Assembly (NCBI RefSeq): GCF_900110735.1
Contig: NZ_FOET01000003.1
Location: 186,001-250,000, forward strand
Direction: 5' to 3'
Source of the DNA: Streptomyces radiopugnans
GTDB lineage: Bacteria; Actinomycetota; Actinomycetes; Streptomycetales; Streptomycetaceae
DNA length: 64,000 nt
Made by a program: the position numbers and the translations under genes. Shown here piece by piece: positions 51,448 through 63,934 of the stretch (position 1 is its first letter; each line of letters begins with the position of its first letter). Under the pieces are notes generated by a model. The model was not told the origin of the DNA. It searched no databases and worked only from the letters and a program-made list of their open reading frames with translations.

Positions 51448-53004
51448 TCAGCGCCGCGCCCGCCGCCTGCCGCCCCGGCCCCGGGCGCGCCCCTGCCCGC
51501 CGGCGGTCCCCCCGCCGCCGGACGCCCCTCCGCGGTCGGACGGCCCCCGGCGGTCGGCGACCGCCACCAGCGCCGCCAGCGCCGTGGTCACCGGGACCGA
51601 GGCGACCAGGCCGATCGAGCCGATCAGCGTCCGCACGATCTCCTCCGCCACCAGCTCGCTGGTGGCCACCTGGCCCATTCCGCTCTCCGCTATCGAGAAC
51701 AGCAGCAGCAGCGGCAGCGCGGCCCCCGCGTACGCCAGCACCAGCGTGTTCACCACCGACGCGATGTGGTCGCGCCCGATGCGCATCGCCGCGCCGTAGA
51801 GCCTGCGCCAACCGGCCGACGGGTCGGCCTGCCGCAGCTCCCACACCGCCGAGGTCTGCGTCACCGTCACGTCGTCCAGCACGCCCAGCGAACCGATCAG
51901 CACACCGGCCAGCAGCAGCCCGCGGATCTCGATGTCCGGATAGAGGCCGTGCACCAGCCCGGTCTGGTCGTCGGTGTTGCCCGTCAGCGCGGCCCATCCG
52001 ATGAACGCCGAGCCCAGCAGCCCGATCAGCAGCAGCGACACCAGGGTGCCCAGGACGGCGACGGAGGTACGGGCGTTGACGCCGTGGCACAGGTACAGCG
52101 TGGCCAGCATGATCGCGCTGCCGCCCACCACCGCCACCAGCAGCGGATTGGAGCCCTGGAGGATCGCGGGCAGGATGAACAGCGTCAGCACCCCGAAGCT
52201 GACCGCCAGTCCGACCAGCGCCAGCAGCCCGCGCAGCCGCCCAACGACCACCACCGCCAGCGCGAAGACGCCCGCCAGGACCACCATGGGCACCCCGCGC
52301 GCCACGTCCACCACGCTGTACTGGAACTCGCGCGGGGCGTCGGGCGCGTACGCCACCACCACGTCCTGACCGGGGCTCAGCCGGCGCGTGGCGTCCGGGG
52401 TGACGATCTCCGGGAACGTGTGGCCCGCGTCCTTGCCCTCGGCGACCTCGACGGTCGCCCGCAGACAGGTGCCCTCCCCGGAGCCCTGCGGCAGGGCGCC
52501 CGGACCGCCCTCGCCCGAGCCGCCGCTTCCGCCGTCCTGCGCGCCCTCGGTGCTGCCGGCGCCGCCGGTGTTCCCGGCGCCGCCCGGGCCGCCGGGCGGC
52601 TGGGCGGCACCCACCTCCGCGCAGTCGACCTCCTCGACCGCGGTGACCCGTGCGCCGAGCGTCTGCCGGTCGAAGCCGACGCCGCTGGGCGAGTCCTTCC
52701 CCTCGGGCGTACCGCCGGGCCACAGCGCCACCAGCCCGGCGAGCACCGCCACCGCGAACGGGACCAGCACCACCGCGACCACCTTGCGCAGCCGTGCCGA
52801 GACGGGGGCGGGCGGCCCGTGGTGGTGGCCGTGGGAGTGCCCGTGCGCGTGCGGCGCCTGCCCGTGGCCGGGTCCTTGACCGGGTTCGTGGCCGGGTTCG
52901 TGGCCGGGCGACGGGCGCTGGGACGGCGGGGCGGGCGGCACCGGCGGCACCGGTGGGGGGACCGGCGAGCGGGACGGCGGGGGAAACGGGGAGGAGGAGT
53001 CCAC
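51448..53004 (-). CDS. YibE/F family membrane protein
   Basis: YibE/F proteins are polytopic membrane proteins of unclear transport function. From GTG 53004 the product has 518 residues: a Pro/His-rich N-terminus (histidine-rich near 35-50), one membrane segment, an outer domain (about 85-195), and about seven closely spaced hydrophobic segments. Family motifs are LSPGQDVVVAYAP and LGVLDDVTVTQTS. The His-rich stretch could bind metal (inference). It is convergent with the small DUF5326-like gene. Confidence 0.9.
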   Translation of the reverse strand: MDSSSPFPPPSRSPVPPPVPPVPPAPPSQRPSPGHEPGHEPGQGPGHGQAPHAHGHSHGHHHGPPAPVSARLRKVVAVVLVPFAVAVLAGLVALWPGGTPEGKDSPSGVGFDRQTLGARVTAVEEVDCAEVGAAQPPGGPGGAGNTGGAGSTEGAQDGGSGGSGEGGPGALPQGSGEGTCLRATVEVAEGKDAGHTFPEIVTPDATRRLSPGQDVVVAYAPDAPREFQYSVVDVARGVPMVVLAGVFALAVVVVGRLRGLLALVGLAVSFGVLTLFILPAILQGSNPLLVAVVGGSAIMLATLYLCHGVNARTSVAVLGTLVSLLLIGLLGSAFIGWAALTGNTDDQTGLVHGLYPDIEIRGLLLAGVLIGSLGVLDDVTVTQTSAVWELRQADPSAGWRRLYGAAMRIGRDHIASVVNTLVLAYAGAALPLLLLFSIAESGMGQVATSELVAEEIVRTLIGSIGLVASVPVTTALAALVAVADRRGPSDRGGASGGGGTAGGQGRARGRGGRRRARR

Positions 53005-53084
53005 GGCCCGATCATCGCAGGCGCGGCAGGGGGCGCCCTGGCGCACGCCCGGTGTCAGCCGTTACCGTGGGGGCGCTTTTGCAC

Positions 53085-54988
<1,904 letters not shown>

Positions 54989-55008
54989 CCGCAGAAGCCG
55001 GGAGCAAC

Positions 55009-55048
55009 GGGGCGGGTTCCGAGCGCGTCGAGGTCCGGGACCCGCCCC
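55009..55048 (+). terminator. thiC terminator
   Basis: A 12-bp stem with one G-T pair (55009-55020 with 55037-55048) and a 16-nt loop follow the thiC stop by 20 nt. Confidence 0.7.
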
Positions 55049-55127
55049 ATGCCCGCAGCCGGGCCGCGCACCCGGCCTCGGTCTTTCCCGAGGGCCCGCC
55101 TGGTCCGGCAGCCGTGCCGGAGCCGAT

Positions 55128-55631
55128 TCAGGTGTGCTCCCCGGCGGTGAGGGCGCGGGTGTAGTGCGTCAGCGAGCGGCCGTACTCCGGCAGGTGGGGG
55201 ACAAGGGCGGTGAGGGCGAGGGCCGCCGCCTCCCGTTCCCGCCCGGCGTCGACGAGCGCCAGGGACAGGAACGCGGCGACCGCGTCGTCCAACCCGTCGG
55301 AGTGCGTCTCCCGTTCGGTCGTCAGCAGTGTGATGCTCTCCTCCGCCCGCCCCAGATTGCGCAGGGTGCTGGCCAGCTGGATCACCGCCCGCCGGCGCCG
55401 TCCGCCGGGCGGGCCGGCCGCGAGGGCCCGGCGGTAGAGGGCGGCGGCCTCCTCCTCACGGTCGAGTGCGTCGTGGGCGGAGGCCAGTTCGTAAAGGGCG
55501 ACGGCGTCTCCGGGCGGGAGTTCGGCGGCCAGCGTCTCGATCCGCCGCAGGAAATCGTCGGGTCCGTGGTCGTCGAAGGAGGCCCACAGCTTCTCGAGCC
55601 GCCGCTCCCACCGTGCTTCCGGTGCCGTCAT
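55128..55631 (-). CDS. TPR-repeat protein
   Basis: The 167-residue product (ATG 55631) is all helix with TPR_5-like repeats: AVALYELASAHDALDREEEAAALYRRAL, then AVIQLASTLRNLGRAEESITLL, and a third helix pair. It is a predicted protein-interaction scaffold. No partner is evident from the neighbours. An upstream in-frame ATG would add 25 residues without conserved features. Confidence 0.85.
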   Translation of the reverse strand: MTAPEARWERRLEKLWASFDDHGPDDFLRRIETLAAELPPGDAVALYELASAHDALDREEEAAALYRRALAAGPPGGRRRRAVIQLASTLRNLGRAEESITLLTTERETHSDGLDDAVAAFLSLALVDAGREREAAALALTALVPHLPEYGRSLTHYTRALTAGEHT

Positions 55632-55741
55632 CGCCTCAGCATCCCAGAGCGCGCCCGTCGCGTGCGGCCCGGCAGGTGGTGAGCGCTCCGGGGCCGCGCC
55701 GGGCACTGCCCCGGGGTGTCAGAAGCGCCGGCCGGGGGACT

Positions 55742-56671
55742 TCACCCGTTCGGGGAGCGGTCGGTCTGCCGGGCGAGCTTGTCGGTGACGTCCTCGGTCT
55801 TCCCGGCCGGGGGCGGGGACACCTCGACCTCGGTGCCGAAGTCGCTGAACTCGATGACGGTGCGGATCGTCGCGTCCCGGGTCTCGCGGGACGGCGGCTG
55901 GGACTGGGCCCGGGAGTTCGACCGTGCCGCCTCGCCGTCGAGGGAGACCTCGAACTGCTGGCGGCGGATGCGGTCCTGGTCGTCGAGCCACAGGTGCATC
56001 GGCAGGGAGTCGCCGAGCTGCTGCCGCAGGCGCTCGGACTCGGCCGTGTTCTCGCCCGCGAGTTCCTCCACGTCGACGTTCACGCGGTAGCGGGTGGTCG
56101 CCACACCACCTACCTCCTCGGTGCCGACGCGGGTGGCGTCGTCGTCCAGGGCCCTGGTGTAGTCGAGGCCCCGGACCGGGTCGTTGATCCGCACGCCGCC
56201 CACGGTGCCGTCGCTTCCGGCGAGTTCCCGCAGGTCGACGCTGATCCACGGTCCGTCCACACCGAGCTGCTCCCGCGCCTGGTCCGGCAGCCGTTGGTAG
56301 AGGGTCTCGTCCACCACCCGCTGCTCGATCCGCTCACCGCCACCCGCCTCGAAGGTCAGGTCGCTGGTGCCGTCGGCCAGGTCCACGGTGCCGTCGCCGG
56401 TGAGGGTCTGCTGCTGCCCGCCCATGGCGGCGCGCACCTTCAGCGTCATCTTCGCGGTCTCGGCCGCGACCGTCTTCTCGTGCGCGGTCCGCACGACCTC
56501 GGCGGCGGCCTCGTCGCCTCCGGTCGCGCTCTCCTCCCCGGCCTCGGAGCCGGCACCGGCCCTCGGTCCGGAATCCTGCTCACCGCCGCAGCCGCCGATC
56601 AGCGTCGTGCCGGCCAGCAGTCCGGCCGCCGCCACCACACCCGTCCTGGTCCTGCGTGACACGCGCGCCAT
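55742..56671 (-). CDS. Predicted lipoprotein, LppX/LprAFG-like
   Basis: The 309-residue product starts at ATG 56671 after GGAGGAG. It has a lipoprotein signal with lipobox LIGGC (Cys near residue 28), a Gly/Glu/Ala-rich tether, then a beta-rich domain: AHEKTVAAETAKMTLKV, LTGDGTVDLADG and YRVNVDVEEL. This resembles mycobacterial LppX/LprG lipid-carrier lipoproteins; the ligand here is unknown. A terminator separates it from the upstream protease gene. Confidence 0.85.
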   Translation of the reverse strand: MARVSRRTRTGVVAAAGLLAGTTLIGGCGGEQDSGPRAGAGSEAGEESATGGDEAAAEVVRTAHEKTVAAETAKMTLKVRAAMGGQQQTLTGDGTVDLADGTSDLTFEAGGGERIEQRVVDETLYQRLPDQAREQLGVDGPWISVDLRELAGSDGTVGGVRINDPVRGLDYTRALDDDATRVGTEEVGGVATTRYRVNVDVEELAGENTAESERLRQQLGDSLPMHLWLDDQDRIRRQQFEVSLDGEAARSNSRAQSQPPSRETRDATIRTVIEFSDFGTEVEVSPPPAGKTEDVTDKLARQTDRSPNG

Positions 56672-56807
56672 CACGTCTCCTCCGGTTCCCTGAGAAGGCA
56701 TCGTCGTCCGATGCGCTACGCGTTTCCCCGGGCAGTCCCGGCAATCGTTCCGAACCGATCGATTCAGGCCAATCGCCTTGTGAAGGAGTGGAGTCGGCGC
56801 GATCGTG

Positions 56808-56895
56808 CGGGGAGGGCCCGGACGGATGCCCGGGCCCTCCCCGCCTCCGGCGTGCTGCCGCCGCGGGCCGCCCGGCACCGGGGGCGGCCCGCGGC
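56808..56895 (-). terminator. Two tandem hairpin terminators after subtilisin gene
   Basis: A 13-bp perfect stem (56860-56872 with 56883-56895) and a 14-bp perfect stem (56808-56821 with 56830-56843) lie 21 and 73 nt after the protease stop on the minus strand. Confidence 0.85.
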
Positions 56896-56915
56896 CGCAC
56901 CGGCCGGAGGGTGTG

Positions 56916-58088
<1,173 letters not shown>

Positions 58089-58329
58089 GGGGGTGCACAC
58101 CTTCCGGTGGTCGGCCGGCGCGTTGGGTGTGCGCCGACACGTTGAGGGGGGACACCGCGTGACGCGGCGGCGGCCGCCGGTTCCCGGTGCCGCGGCGTCA
58201 CGTTAAGCCCGGTGATCCGGTGCGGGGACCGGGTCGGAACCGGCGTGGCCGGACCCGGCCAGCTCCGGGCACGGCTCCCGTGCCGGACGCACTGTGGAGA
58301 AGGGCCGGGGCACGGGCTACTTTTTTGGC

Positions 58330-59331
58330 ATGTCCGCTGACAGCGACGACGCGGTCGAGACCGGGACCGAGGCCAGGCAGGTCTACACGCAACTGGTCGG
58401 AACGCTCAGGAGCAACCGCGCGGCACGAGCCCCGCAGCCGGACGAGCTGCCCGAGGAGGTCAGGCGCTGGCTCGCCGAGCGCAGGCTCCTCGACCCCGAG
58501 TGCCAGGGGGTCAGCTCACCGGAGAGGGCCCTGCGGGAGCTGTTCGGCGAGCAGCGCGCCTGGCTGCGGTCGGCCGCCGAGACCCTGGGCCGCAACCTCC
58601 GTGCCGTCGACGACATCCTCGACCTGCTCCCGGAGTTCCGGGGGCCGGGACACGAGAGCGTCGAGGTGGAGTTCATCGAGGACCGCGACCGGCTCCGCAG
58701 GCGGCTGGACGAGTTCGAGCCGGTGGGGCGCCGCGAGGTGCTGTGCATGCGGACCGCCTTCCCCGGCCCCGAGGTGCTGGAGGCCAGCCTCGTCCACGAC
58801 CGCCGCATCCTGGCCCGGGGAACCGAGATCAGGATGCTGGCCACCGTCGGCGCGACGCGCGGGCCGGGGGCCGCCGCCTACCTCGACGCCCTGCGGGAGG
58901 CCGGTGCCCGGGTCCGCGTCGCCGCCGCCCTGCCCCTCTACCTCCATGTGGTGGACCGCACGGTCACGCTGATGCCCGCCGGTGACGACCCCCTGGGCGG
59001 CGACGGCGACGTGCTGCTGCGCAGTTCGCGGATCGCGCTGTGCTTCGCGCAGGTCTTCGAGCACGAGTGGGACGTGGCGCGCCCCTACCCCGACGGCGCG
59101 GGCCGGGCCCGGCACACCGACGGCTCCCACCCGGCCGACGAGTACACCGAGCAGGAGCGGGAGATCCTCGCCCTGCTCGCGACCGGCACCAAGGACGAGA
59201 GCATCGCCCGGCGGCTCGGCTGCTCCGAGCGGACGCTGCGGCGGATGATGACCCGGATCACCGAGAAGCTGGGGGTGGGGAGCCGGTTCGCGGCGGGGGT
59301 GCGCGCCGCGCGCCTGGGGCTGATCGACTGA
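58330..59331 (+). CDS. LuxR-type regulator with degenerate PLD/TrmB-like domain
   Basis: The 333-residue product begins at ATG 58330. TACTTT lies 6 nt before the start, a leaderless pattern. The C-terminus has a LuxR-type helix-turn-helix (EQEREILALLATGTKDESIARRLGCSERTLRRMM, about 275-308). The middle (about 105-265) resembles the TrmB/PLD-like sensor domain found in many Streptomyces LuxR proteins, and the N-terminus is helical. The signal and target are unknown. Confidence 0.87.
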   Translation: MSADSDDAVETGTEARQVYTQLVGTLRSNRAARAPQPDELPEEVRRWLAERRLLDPECQGVSSPERALRELFGEQRAWLRSAAETLGRNLRAVDDILDLLPEFRGPGHESVEVEFIEDRDRLRRRLDEFEPVGRREVLCMRTAFPGPEVLEASLVHDRRILARGTEIRMLATVGATRGPGAAAYLDALREAGARVRVAAALPLYLHVVDRTVTLMPAGDDPLGGDGDVLLRSSRIALCFAQVFEHEWDVARPYPDGAGRARHTDGSHPADEYTEQEREILALLATGTKDESIARRLGCSERTLRRMMTRITEKLGVGSRFAAGVRAARLGLID

Positions 59332-59335
59332 GTGC

Positions 59336-60139
59336 CTACGGCGTGCCGGCCTCCCGCTCGCCCGCCGTCCCGGCGGCCTCCGCCACCAGCGCCTCCAGCC
59401 GGTCCCCGTGGGCCCCGCGCCAGTAGACGCGCCCGCAGTCGCGGCAGCGGGCGAAGGTGTCGTAGGTGCGGCGGGTGCCGGGGCGGAGCAGGTGCTCGAC
59501 CTCGGTCTTGGGCGCGTCGGCGAGGAGCCCGTTGCACGCCGTGCACCGCGTCCACGGGGCCAGCGGCAGGTCGAAACGGTCCAGGACGTCGGCGAGCTGG
59601 TCGTCCGGGCGCGAGCCGCGCACGTAGGCGCCCATCCACAGCTGCCGCCGCATCAGCAGCCCGCGGTCCTGGGTGAGCAGGACGCGCCGCTCGGCGTTGG
59701 CCTGCTCGACCAGGGCGGGGTCGTCCATGTCGTTGTGGTAGGCGGTGTCGGCGCCGGCCACCAGCCGCAGCCGCCGGGCCAGCGTGCCCAGGTGGACGTC
59801 CAGCAGGAAGCGCGGCGGCCCGTCCGGGACCCGCTGCGGGCGTACGACGGGCTCGATCCGGACCGTCCGGCCCGCCTCGGGGCGGTACGAGGGCTCCACC
59901 CGCCGCTCTTCCCCGCTGTTTCCGGCGGTGTCCTCCAGGACGAGCGCGCCCACCTCCGTCAGCGGGATGCCCGCGGACTGCACGACGTGGACGAGAGAGG
60001 AGGTGCCGTCGTGGGGCACTGGGAGGAGTTCGGCGCCGCGGTGGCGCGAGGGCAGGAAGATCCGCAGTCCGGGGGAGACGCGGAGGAGCAGTTCGCGGGG
60101 CGGCGGAGAGCCGCCGGGAGTCTGTGGTCGGTCCGTCAC
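59336..60139 (-). CDS. Mut7-C RNAse domain protein
   Basis: The 267-residue product (GTG 60139) has a ubiquitin-like N-terminus (Mut7-C_ub, about 20-95) and a Mut7-C RNAse PIN-like domain: FLLDVHLGTLARRLRLVAGADT, VLLTQDRGLLMRR, then a zinc knuckle CTACNG and CRDCGRVYW. Its physiological substrate is unknown. Its end is 5 nt from the convergent LuxR gene end. Confidence 0.9.
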   Translation of the reverse strand: MTDRPQTPGGSPPPRELLLRVSPGLRIFLPSRHRGAELLPVPHDGTSSLVHVVQSAGIPLTEVGALVLEDTAGNSGEERRVEPSYRPEAGRTVRIEPVVRPQRVPDGPPRFLLDVHLGTLARRLRLVAGADTAYHNDMDDPALVEQANAERRVLLTQDRGLLMRRQLWMGAYVRGSRPDDQLADVLDRFDLPLAPWTRCTACNGLLADAPKTEVEHLLRPGTRRTYDTFARCRDCGRVYWRGAHGDRLEALVAEAAGTAGEREAGTP

Positions 60140-60272
60140 CCTCCCCAGGATGCCAGCGGGAACCCGCCGGTCCCACCGCTTTACGGGCCCGGTCGCCTTC
60201 CGGGTGCCGGGGCCCGGAGGCGGCCCGGTCGACGGCTCGGTCGGTCGCTCTGTCGGCCGCTCGGTCCGTGGT

Positions 60273-61166
60273 TCAGTCGGCGGCCCGGTCCGGGGCCCGG
60301 TCGAGGGGGTGCTCGGGGCCGCCGAAGTCGGGGCTGGTGAAGTCCGGGCTGGTGAAGCGGGGCCCGGCGTCCGTGTCGCGGGGCACTTTCGAGGCCGGGC
60401 TGGAGAAGCCCGGGTGGCTGTAGCCCAGTCTGGGGTGGCGGCTTTCCCGCGGGGCCTTCCCCGTCCCCGGGATCCCGGAGGTCTCCAGAGCGCCCGCGGC
60501 CTCTGCGGCGGACCCGGCCAGCGCCTCGCTGAGGAAGGGCCGCACTCCGCGCTCCAGCAGCGCCGTGCGCCAGGCCGTGCGCGCCCGTGCCACCTCGTCG
60601 GCGAGTGCGCTCTGCCCGCTTGGCCCGCCCGCCCGGATCGCGCCGGCGCCGTGGCGCACCGCGGTGACCAGCAGTCCGACGCACGCGGCCAGCAGCGAGG
60701 CGGCGGTCAGGGCGGCGAAGGCCCAGCCCGCGGTGCGCATCGGCGCGGCGATGGACGGCTCGGGGTCCATCACCCGCAGCAGATGGCCGACCAGGAGGAA
60801 GATCAGTGCCGCGGTCCCGGCCAGTACGGGCGCCAGGACGGAGAGCGTGGCGAACAGTCCGGCGCCGCTCGAACCGGAATCGGAACCGGATCCTCCGGGC
60901 ACGCCCGCGGTCCCCTGCGAGGAGGGCGCGTGGCCGGGGCGGCGCAGCTCGTCGCGGAGCGACACGAAGTGCTCGTACTCCGCCGCCGCGCAGGCGGCGA
61001 TCGCAGCGGCGGCGCCGATCGCCATGGTGCGCAGCTGCTCGGTGGTCAGCCGTCTTCCGGCGGCCGGTTCGGGGCGGTCGCGTACGGCGCGCAGTGCCTC
61101 GTCGAGGACCCGTTCGAACTCGGGGCGGTCCTCAAGACGCAGGTGCGGAGCGGTGTTCATGTGCAT
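60273..61166 (-). CDS. Hypothetical membrane protein
   Basis: I do not recognise this 297-residue product. It has a helical N-terminus with an acidic start (RPEFERVLDEAL), a possible membrane segment AIGAAAAIAACAAAE, then two clear ones: LSVLAPVLAGTAALIFLLVGHLL and GWAFAALTAASLLAACVGLLVTAV. The C-terminus is cytosolic and polar with a short repeat (FTSPDFTSPDF). GGAG precedes ATG 61166; ATG 61160 is an alternative. Confidence 0.75.
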   Translation of the reverse strand: MHMNTAPHLRLEDRPEFERVLDEALRAVRDRPEPAAGRRLTTEQLRTMAIGAAAAIAACAAAEYEHFVSLRDELRRPGHAPSSQGTAGVPGGSGSDSGSSGAGLFATLSVLAPVLAGTAALIFLLVGHLLRVMDPEPSIAAPMRTAGWAFAALTAASLLAACVGLLVTAVRHGAGAIRAGGPSGQSALADEVARARTAWRTALLERGVRPFLSEALAGSAAEAAGALETSGIPGTGKAPRESRHPRLGYSHPGFSSPASKVPRDTDAGPRFTSPDFTSPDFGGPEHPLDRAPDRAAD

Positions 61167-61357
61167 CCCCCGGTGCTCCGTAAGGCCGCGGGGCCGGAAA
61201 CGGAGGAGAGCTCGCTTGAGACAGGGACCCGATGGTAGAGCGGTTCCTTCCGGTGGTGACAGGGTGTTTCCGGAAAATACGCGCCTCTACCGGGCGGTGT
61301 TCACCCTCCGGGCGGCATGAGGGGGGCGGATCAAGCGGACACCGGGGGAGGCAACGC

Positions 61358-62461
61358 TCAGGCGGGGAGGGGGAGCCGGGACACCAGCAGCTTTCCGGCC
61401 ATGGTCACTCCGCCGTCCATGGCGACCGCGAGCGAGTCGGCGTAGACGTGCGGTCCGTGCACCTGGGGCGCCCCGTCCTCGCCGTCCTCGGAGCCGACCT
61501 CACCCAGCAGGTAGGGGATCGGGCTGTGGCCGTGGACGATGCGCCGCCCGCCGTAGGTGGCCAGCAGTTCGCGTGCCGCCGTGGCGCCGGCCTCGTCGCG
61601 GAAGGCGAAGCGCTTGGTGAACTTGCGGAACAGGTCCCAGGTCTCGTCGGCGTCGTGGTGGGTGAGGGATTCGGTGACGGCGTCGTTGACGTCGGTGATG
61701 GTGCCGCCGTACTCCAGGTAGGCGGTAGTGTCGGAGTGCACCAGCAGGTGGTCGTCGGCCAGGGCCATGGCGTCCAGCCGGGACATCCACTGGACGTGGT
61801 GCTCCTGGAGCCGCTCCATGTCGGAGCGCTGCCCGCCGTTGAGCAGCCAGGCCGCCTGGAAGGAGGCGGTGCCCGCGCCGGAGCCGACGGGGGTGTCGCC
61901 GAAGCGCTTGGCGCCGATCAGCAGCAGTTCGTGGTTGCCCATCAGCGCCTTGCAGTAGCCGCCGGCGGCGGCGGCCTCGGCGGAGAGCTGCATCACCAGG
62001 TCGATGACGCCGATGCCGTCCGGGCCGCGGTCGGTGAAGTCGCCCAGGAACCACAGCCGGGCGTTGCCCGCGATCCAGTGGTCCTCGGTGTCGATGAGCC
62101 CCTGGTTCAGCAGGGCCGTGCGCAGCTCGTCCAGATAGCCGTGCACGTCGCCGACGACGTACAGCGGGCCCTGCTCGCCGCCGCCGGCGGCGGGGGAGGG
62201 CGTGTCGACCAGTGTGGGGGTGGGGACCGCGGAGGCCGCGCCGATGACGGGCAGGTCGCGCTGGGTGGGGGTGTACCCCTCCGGACGCGGTTCGGCGGCA
62301 TCCGGGGCCCCGGGACCCATCGCACCCGGACCCATCGCACCCGAATTCACCGGGCCCGGACCGACCACGCCCGAACCCGTCACGCCCGCGCCGTGCCACA
62401 TGTCGGATCCCCGACCGGCCCCCAGAGTCATCGGCCCCTCCACCATCGCGCGCGCCTGCAC
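61358..62461 (-). CDS. Metallophosphoesterase (PPP-family)
   Basis: The 367-residue product (GTG 62461) has a Gly/Pro-rich N-terminus (about 90 residues) then a calcineurin-like fold: GDVHGYLDEL, GDFTDRGPDGIGVID and GNHELLLIG, with His residues in HSDTTAYLEYGG and VHGHSPIP. It resembles bacterial PPP-type phosphatases acting on proteins or dinucleoside polyphosphates. The substrate is unknown. Confidence 0.9.
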   Translation of the reverse strand: MQARAMVEGPMTLGAGRGSDMWHGAGVTGSGVVGPGPVNSGAMGPGAMGPGAPDAAEPRPEGYTPTQRDLPVIGAASAVPTPTLVDTPSPAAGGGEQGPLYVVGDVHGYLDELRTALLNQGLIDTEDHWIAGNARLWFLGDFTDRGPDGIGVIDLVMQLSAEAAAAGGYCKALMGNHELLLIGAKRFGDTPVGSGAGTASFQAAWLLNGGQRSDMERLQEHHVQWMSRLDAMALADDHLLVHSDTTAYLEYGGTITDVNDAVTESLTHHDADETWDLFRKFTKRFAFRDEAGATAARELLATYGGRRIVHGHSPIPYLLGEVGSEDGEDGAPQVHGPHVYADSLAVAMDGGVTMAGKLLVSRLPLPA

Positions 62462-62637
62462 CTGCCGGACCTCTCTCCGCCTCCCGCGGGTCGCCCCGTG
62501 TCGAGAGCCGGTCCCGGTGTCGTGGGCCCATCATAGGAACGCAGGTCGCGCCTTGTGACGCACCCGGGGGACGGCAATTCGGACCGGGGTCGGACGGGAG
62601 CCGGAGAGCGGCCGGTTCGCCCCGGAATGAACGGGCC

Positions 62638-63756
62638 CTAGGACCGGCCGCGGTCCTCGGGGGAGCGGGGGGCGCTCACCGTCGTCCGCGCCCGGCGGCG
62701 CTGCGAGGACGTGCGGACGATCAGGTCGGTGGGCATGATCCGCTGGACGGGGCGGCCGCCGCCGGTGCCCTCGATGGCGTCGATCAGCAGCTGGACGACG
62801 GTGCTGCCGATGCGCCCGGGTTTCAGCGACAGGGTGGTGATGGGCGGCTCGGTGCCGGCGTAGACGGCGGACTCGCTGCAGCACACCAGCAGCAGGTCGT
62901 CGGGGACGCGCAGCCCGTACCGGCGGGCGGCGGCGAGCAGGTCGGTGCCGTTGGGGTCGAAGAGCCCGTACACGGCGTCGGGGCGGTCGGGCCGGGCCAG
63001 CAGTCTGTCGGCGGCGACGGCGCCCGCGCAGGGGTCGTGGGCCGGGTAGGCCTCGTACACCGGGTCCTGCCCGGCGCGCTCGCACCAGCGCAGGTAGGCC
63101 TTGGTGGACAGCCGGGTGTAGGTGTCGGTGCTGGTGCCGGTGAGCAGGCCGATGCGGCGGGCGCCGGCGGCGGCGAGATGGTCGAGCAGGCCGGTGACCG
63201 CGGCCTCGTGGTCGTTGTCGACCCAGGCGGTGACGGGCAGGTCGCCGCAGGGGCGGCCGTCGGAGACCACGGGGATGCCCTGGCGGACCAGTTCGGTGAC
63301 GACGGGGTCGCGGTCGGAGGGGTCGATGACGACGGTGCCGTCGAGGGCGACGTTGGACCAGACGTCGTAGGGGCTCTGCCGGGTGCTGCCGGGAAGGATC
63401 ACCAGGGCGTAGCCGCGGGCCAGGGCGGCGGAGGAGGCGGCGCGGGCCATCTCGGCGAAGTAGGCGAACTCGGTGAAGGTGAAGGGCTCCTCGCCGTAGG
63501 TCGTGACCGTCAGTCCGATCAGCCCCGACTTGCCGGTGCGGAGTGTGCGGGCCGCCGCGGAGGGGCGGTAGCCGAGCCGGTCGGCGACCTCGCGGACGTG
63601 GCGTCGGGTGGCGTCGGGCAGGCGGCCCTTGCCGTTGAGCGCGTCGGAGACGGTCGTGATCGAGACGCCGGCCGCCGCGGCCACGTCCCGGATGCCCGCC
63701 CGCCCCAGCCGACGGCCGTGGGCCCGGCCCACCTGGTGCTTCCCTGCTGCTGTCAT
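62638..63756 (-). CDS. LacI family transcriptional regulator
   Basis: The 372-residue product has the LacI helix-turn-helix (GIRDVAAAAGVSITTVSDALNGKGRLPDATR, about 20-50), the hinge LGYRPSAAARTLRTG and a periplasmic-binding-like sensor domain. It is expected to control a carbohydrate uptake operon, but none is next to it in the window. No operator could be placed with confidence near the start. Confidence 0.92.
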   Translation of the reverse strand: MTAAGKHQVGRAHGRRLGRAGIRDVAAAAGVSITTVSDALNGKGRLPDATRRHVREVADRLGYRPSAAARTLRTGKSGLIGLTVTTYGEEPFTFTEFAYFAEMARAASSAALARGYALVILPGSTRQSPYDVWSNVALDGTVVIDPSDRDPVVTELVRQGIPVVSDGRPCGDLPVTAWVDNDHEAAVTGLLDHLAAAGARRIGLLTGTSTDTYTRLSTKAYLRWCERAGQDPVYEAYPAHDPCAGAVAADRLLARPDRPDAVYGLFDPNGTDLLAAARRYGLRVPDDLLLVCCSESAVYAGTEPPITTLSLKPGRIGSTVVQLLIDAIEGTGGGRPVQRIMPTDLIVRTSSQRRRARTTVSAPRSPEDRGRS

Positions 63757-63934
63757 GGCGTGCTGATACTAGGGCCGCGCCGCGCCGTTTGCGGGGGTGT
63801 ACAGGACAACAGGAGAAGAGACGATTCTGCAAGCCAGATCAATGGTAACGACCATGGAAGAGGCGGTAGTTGAGCCACCGCCCCATCATTTCTGCGGATA
63901 CTTCACCGCTTGCTCCAGCAGAAGGGGGGATGTC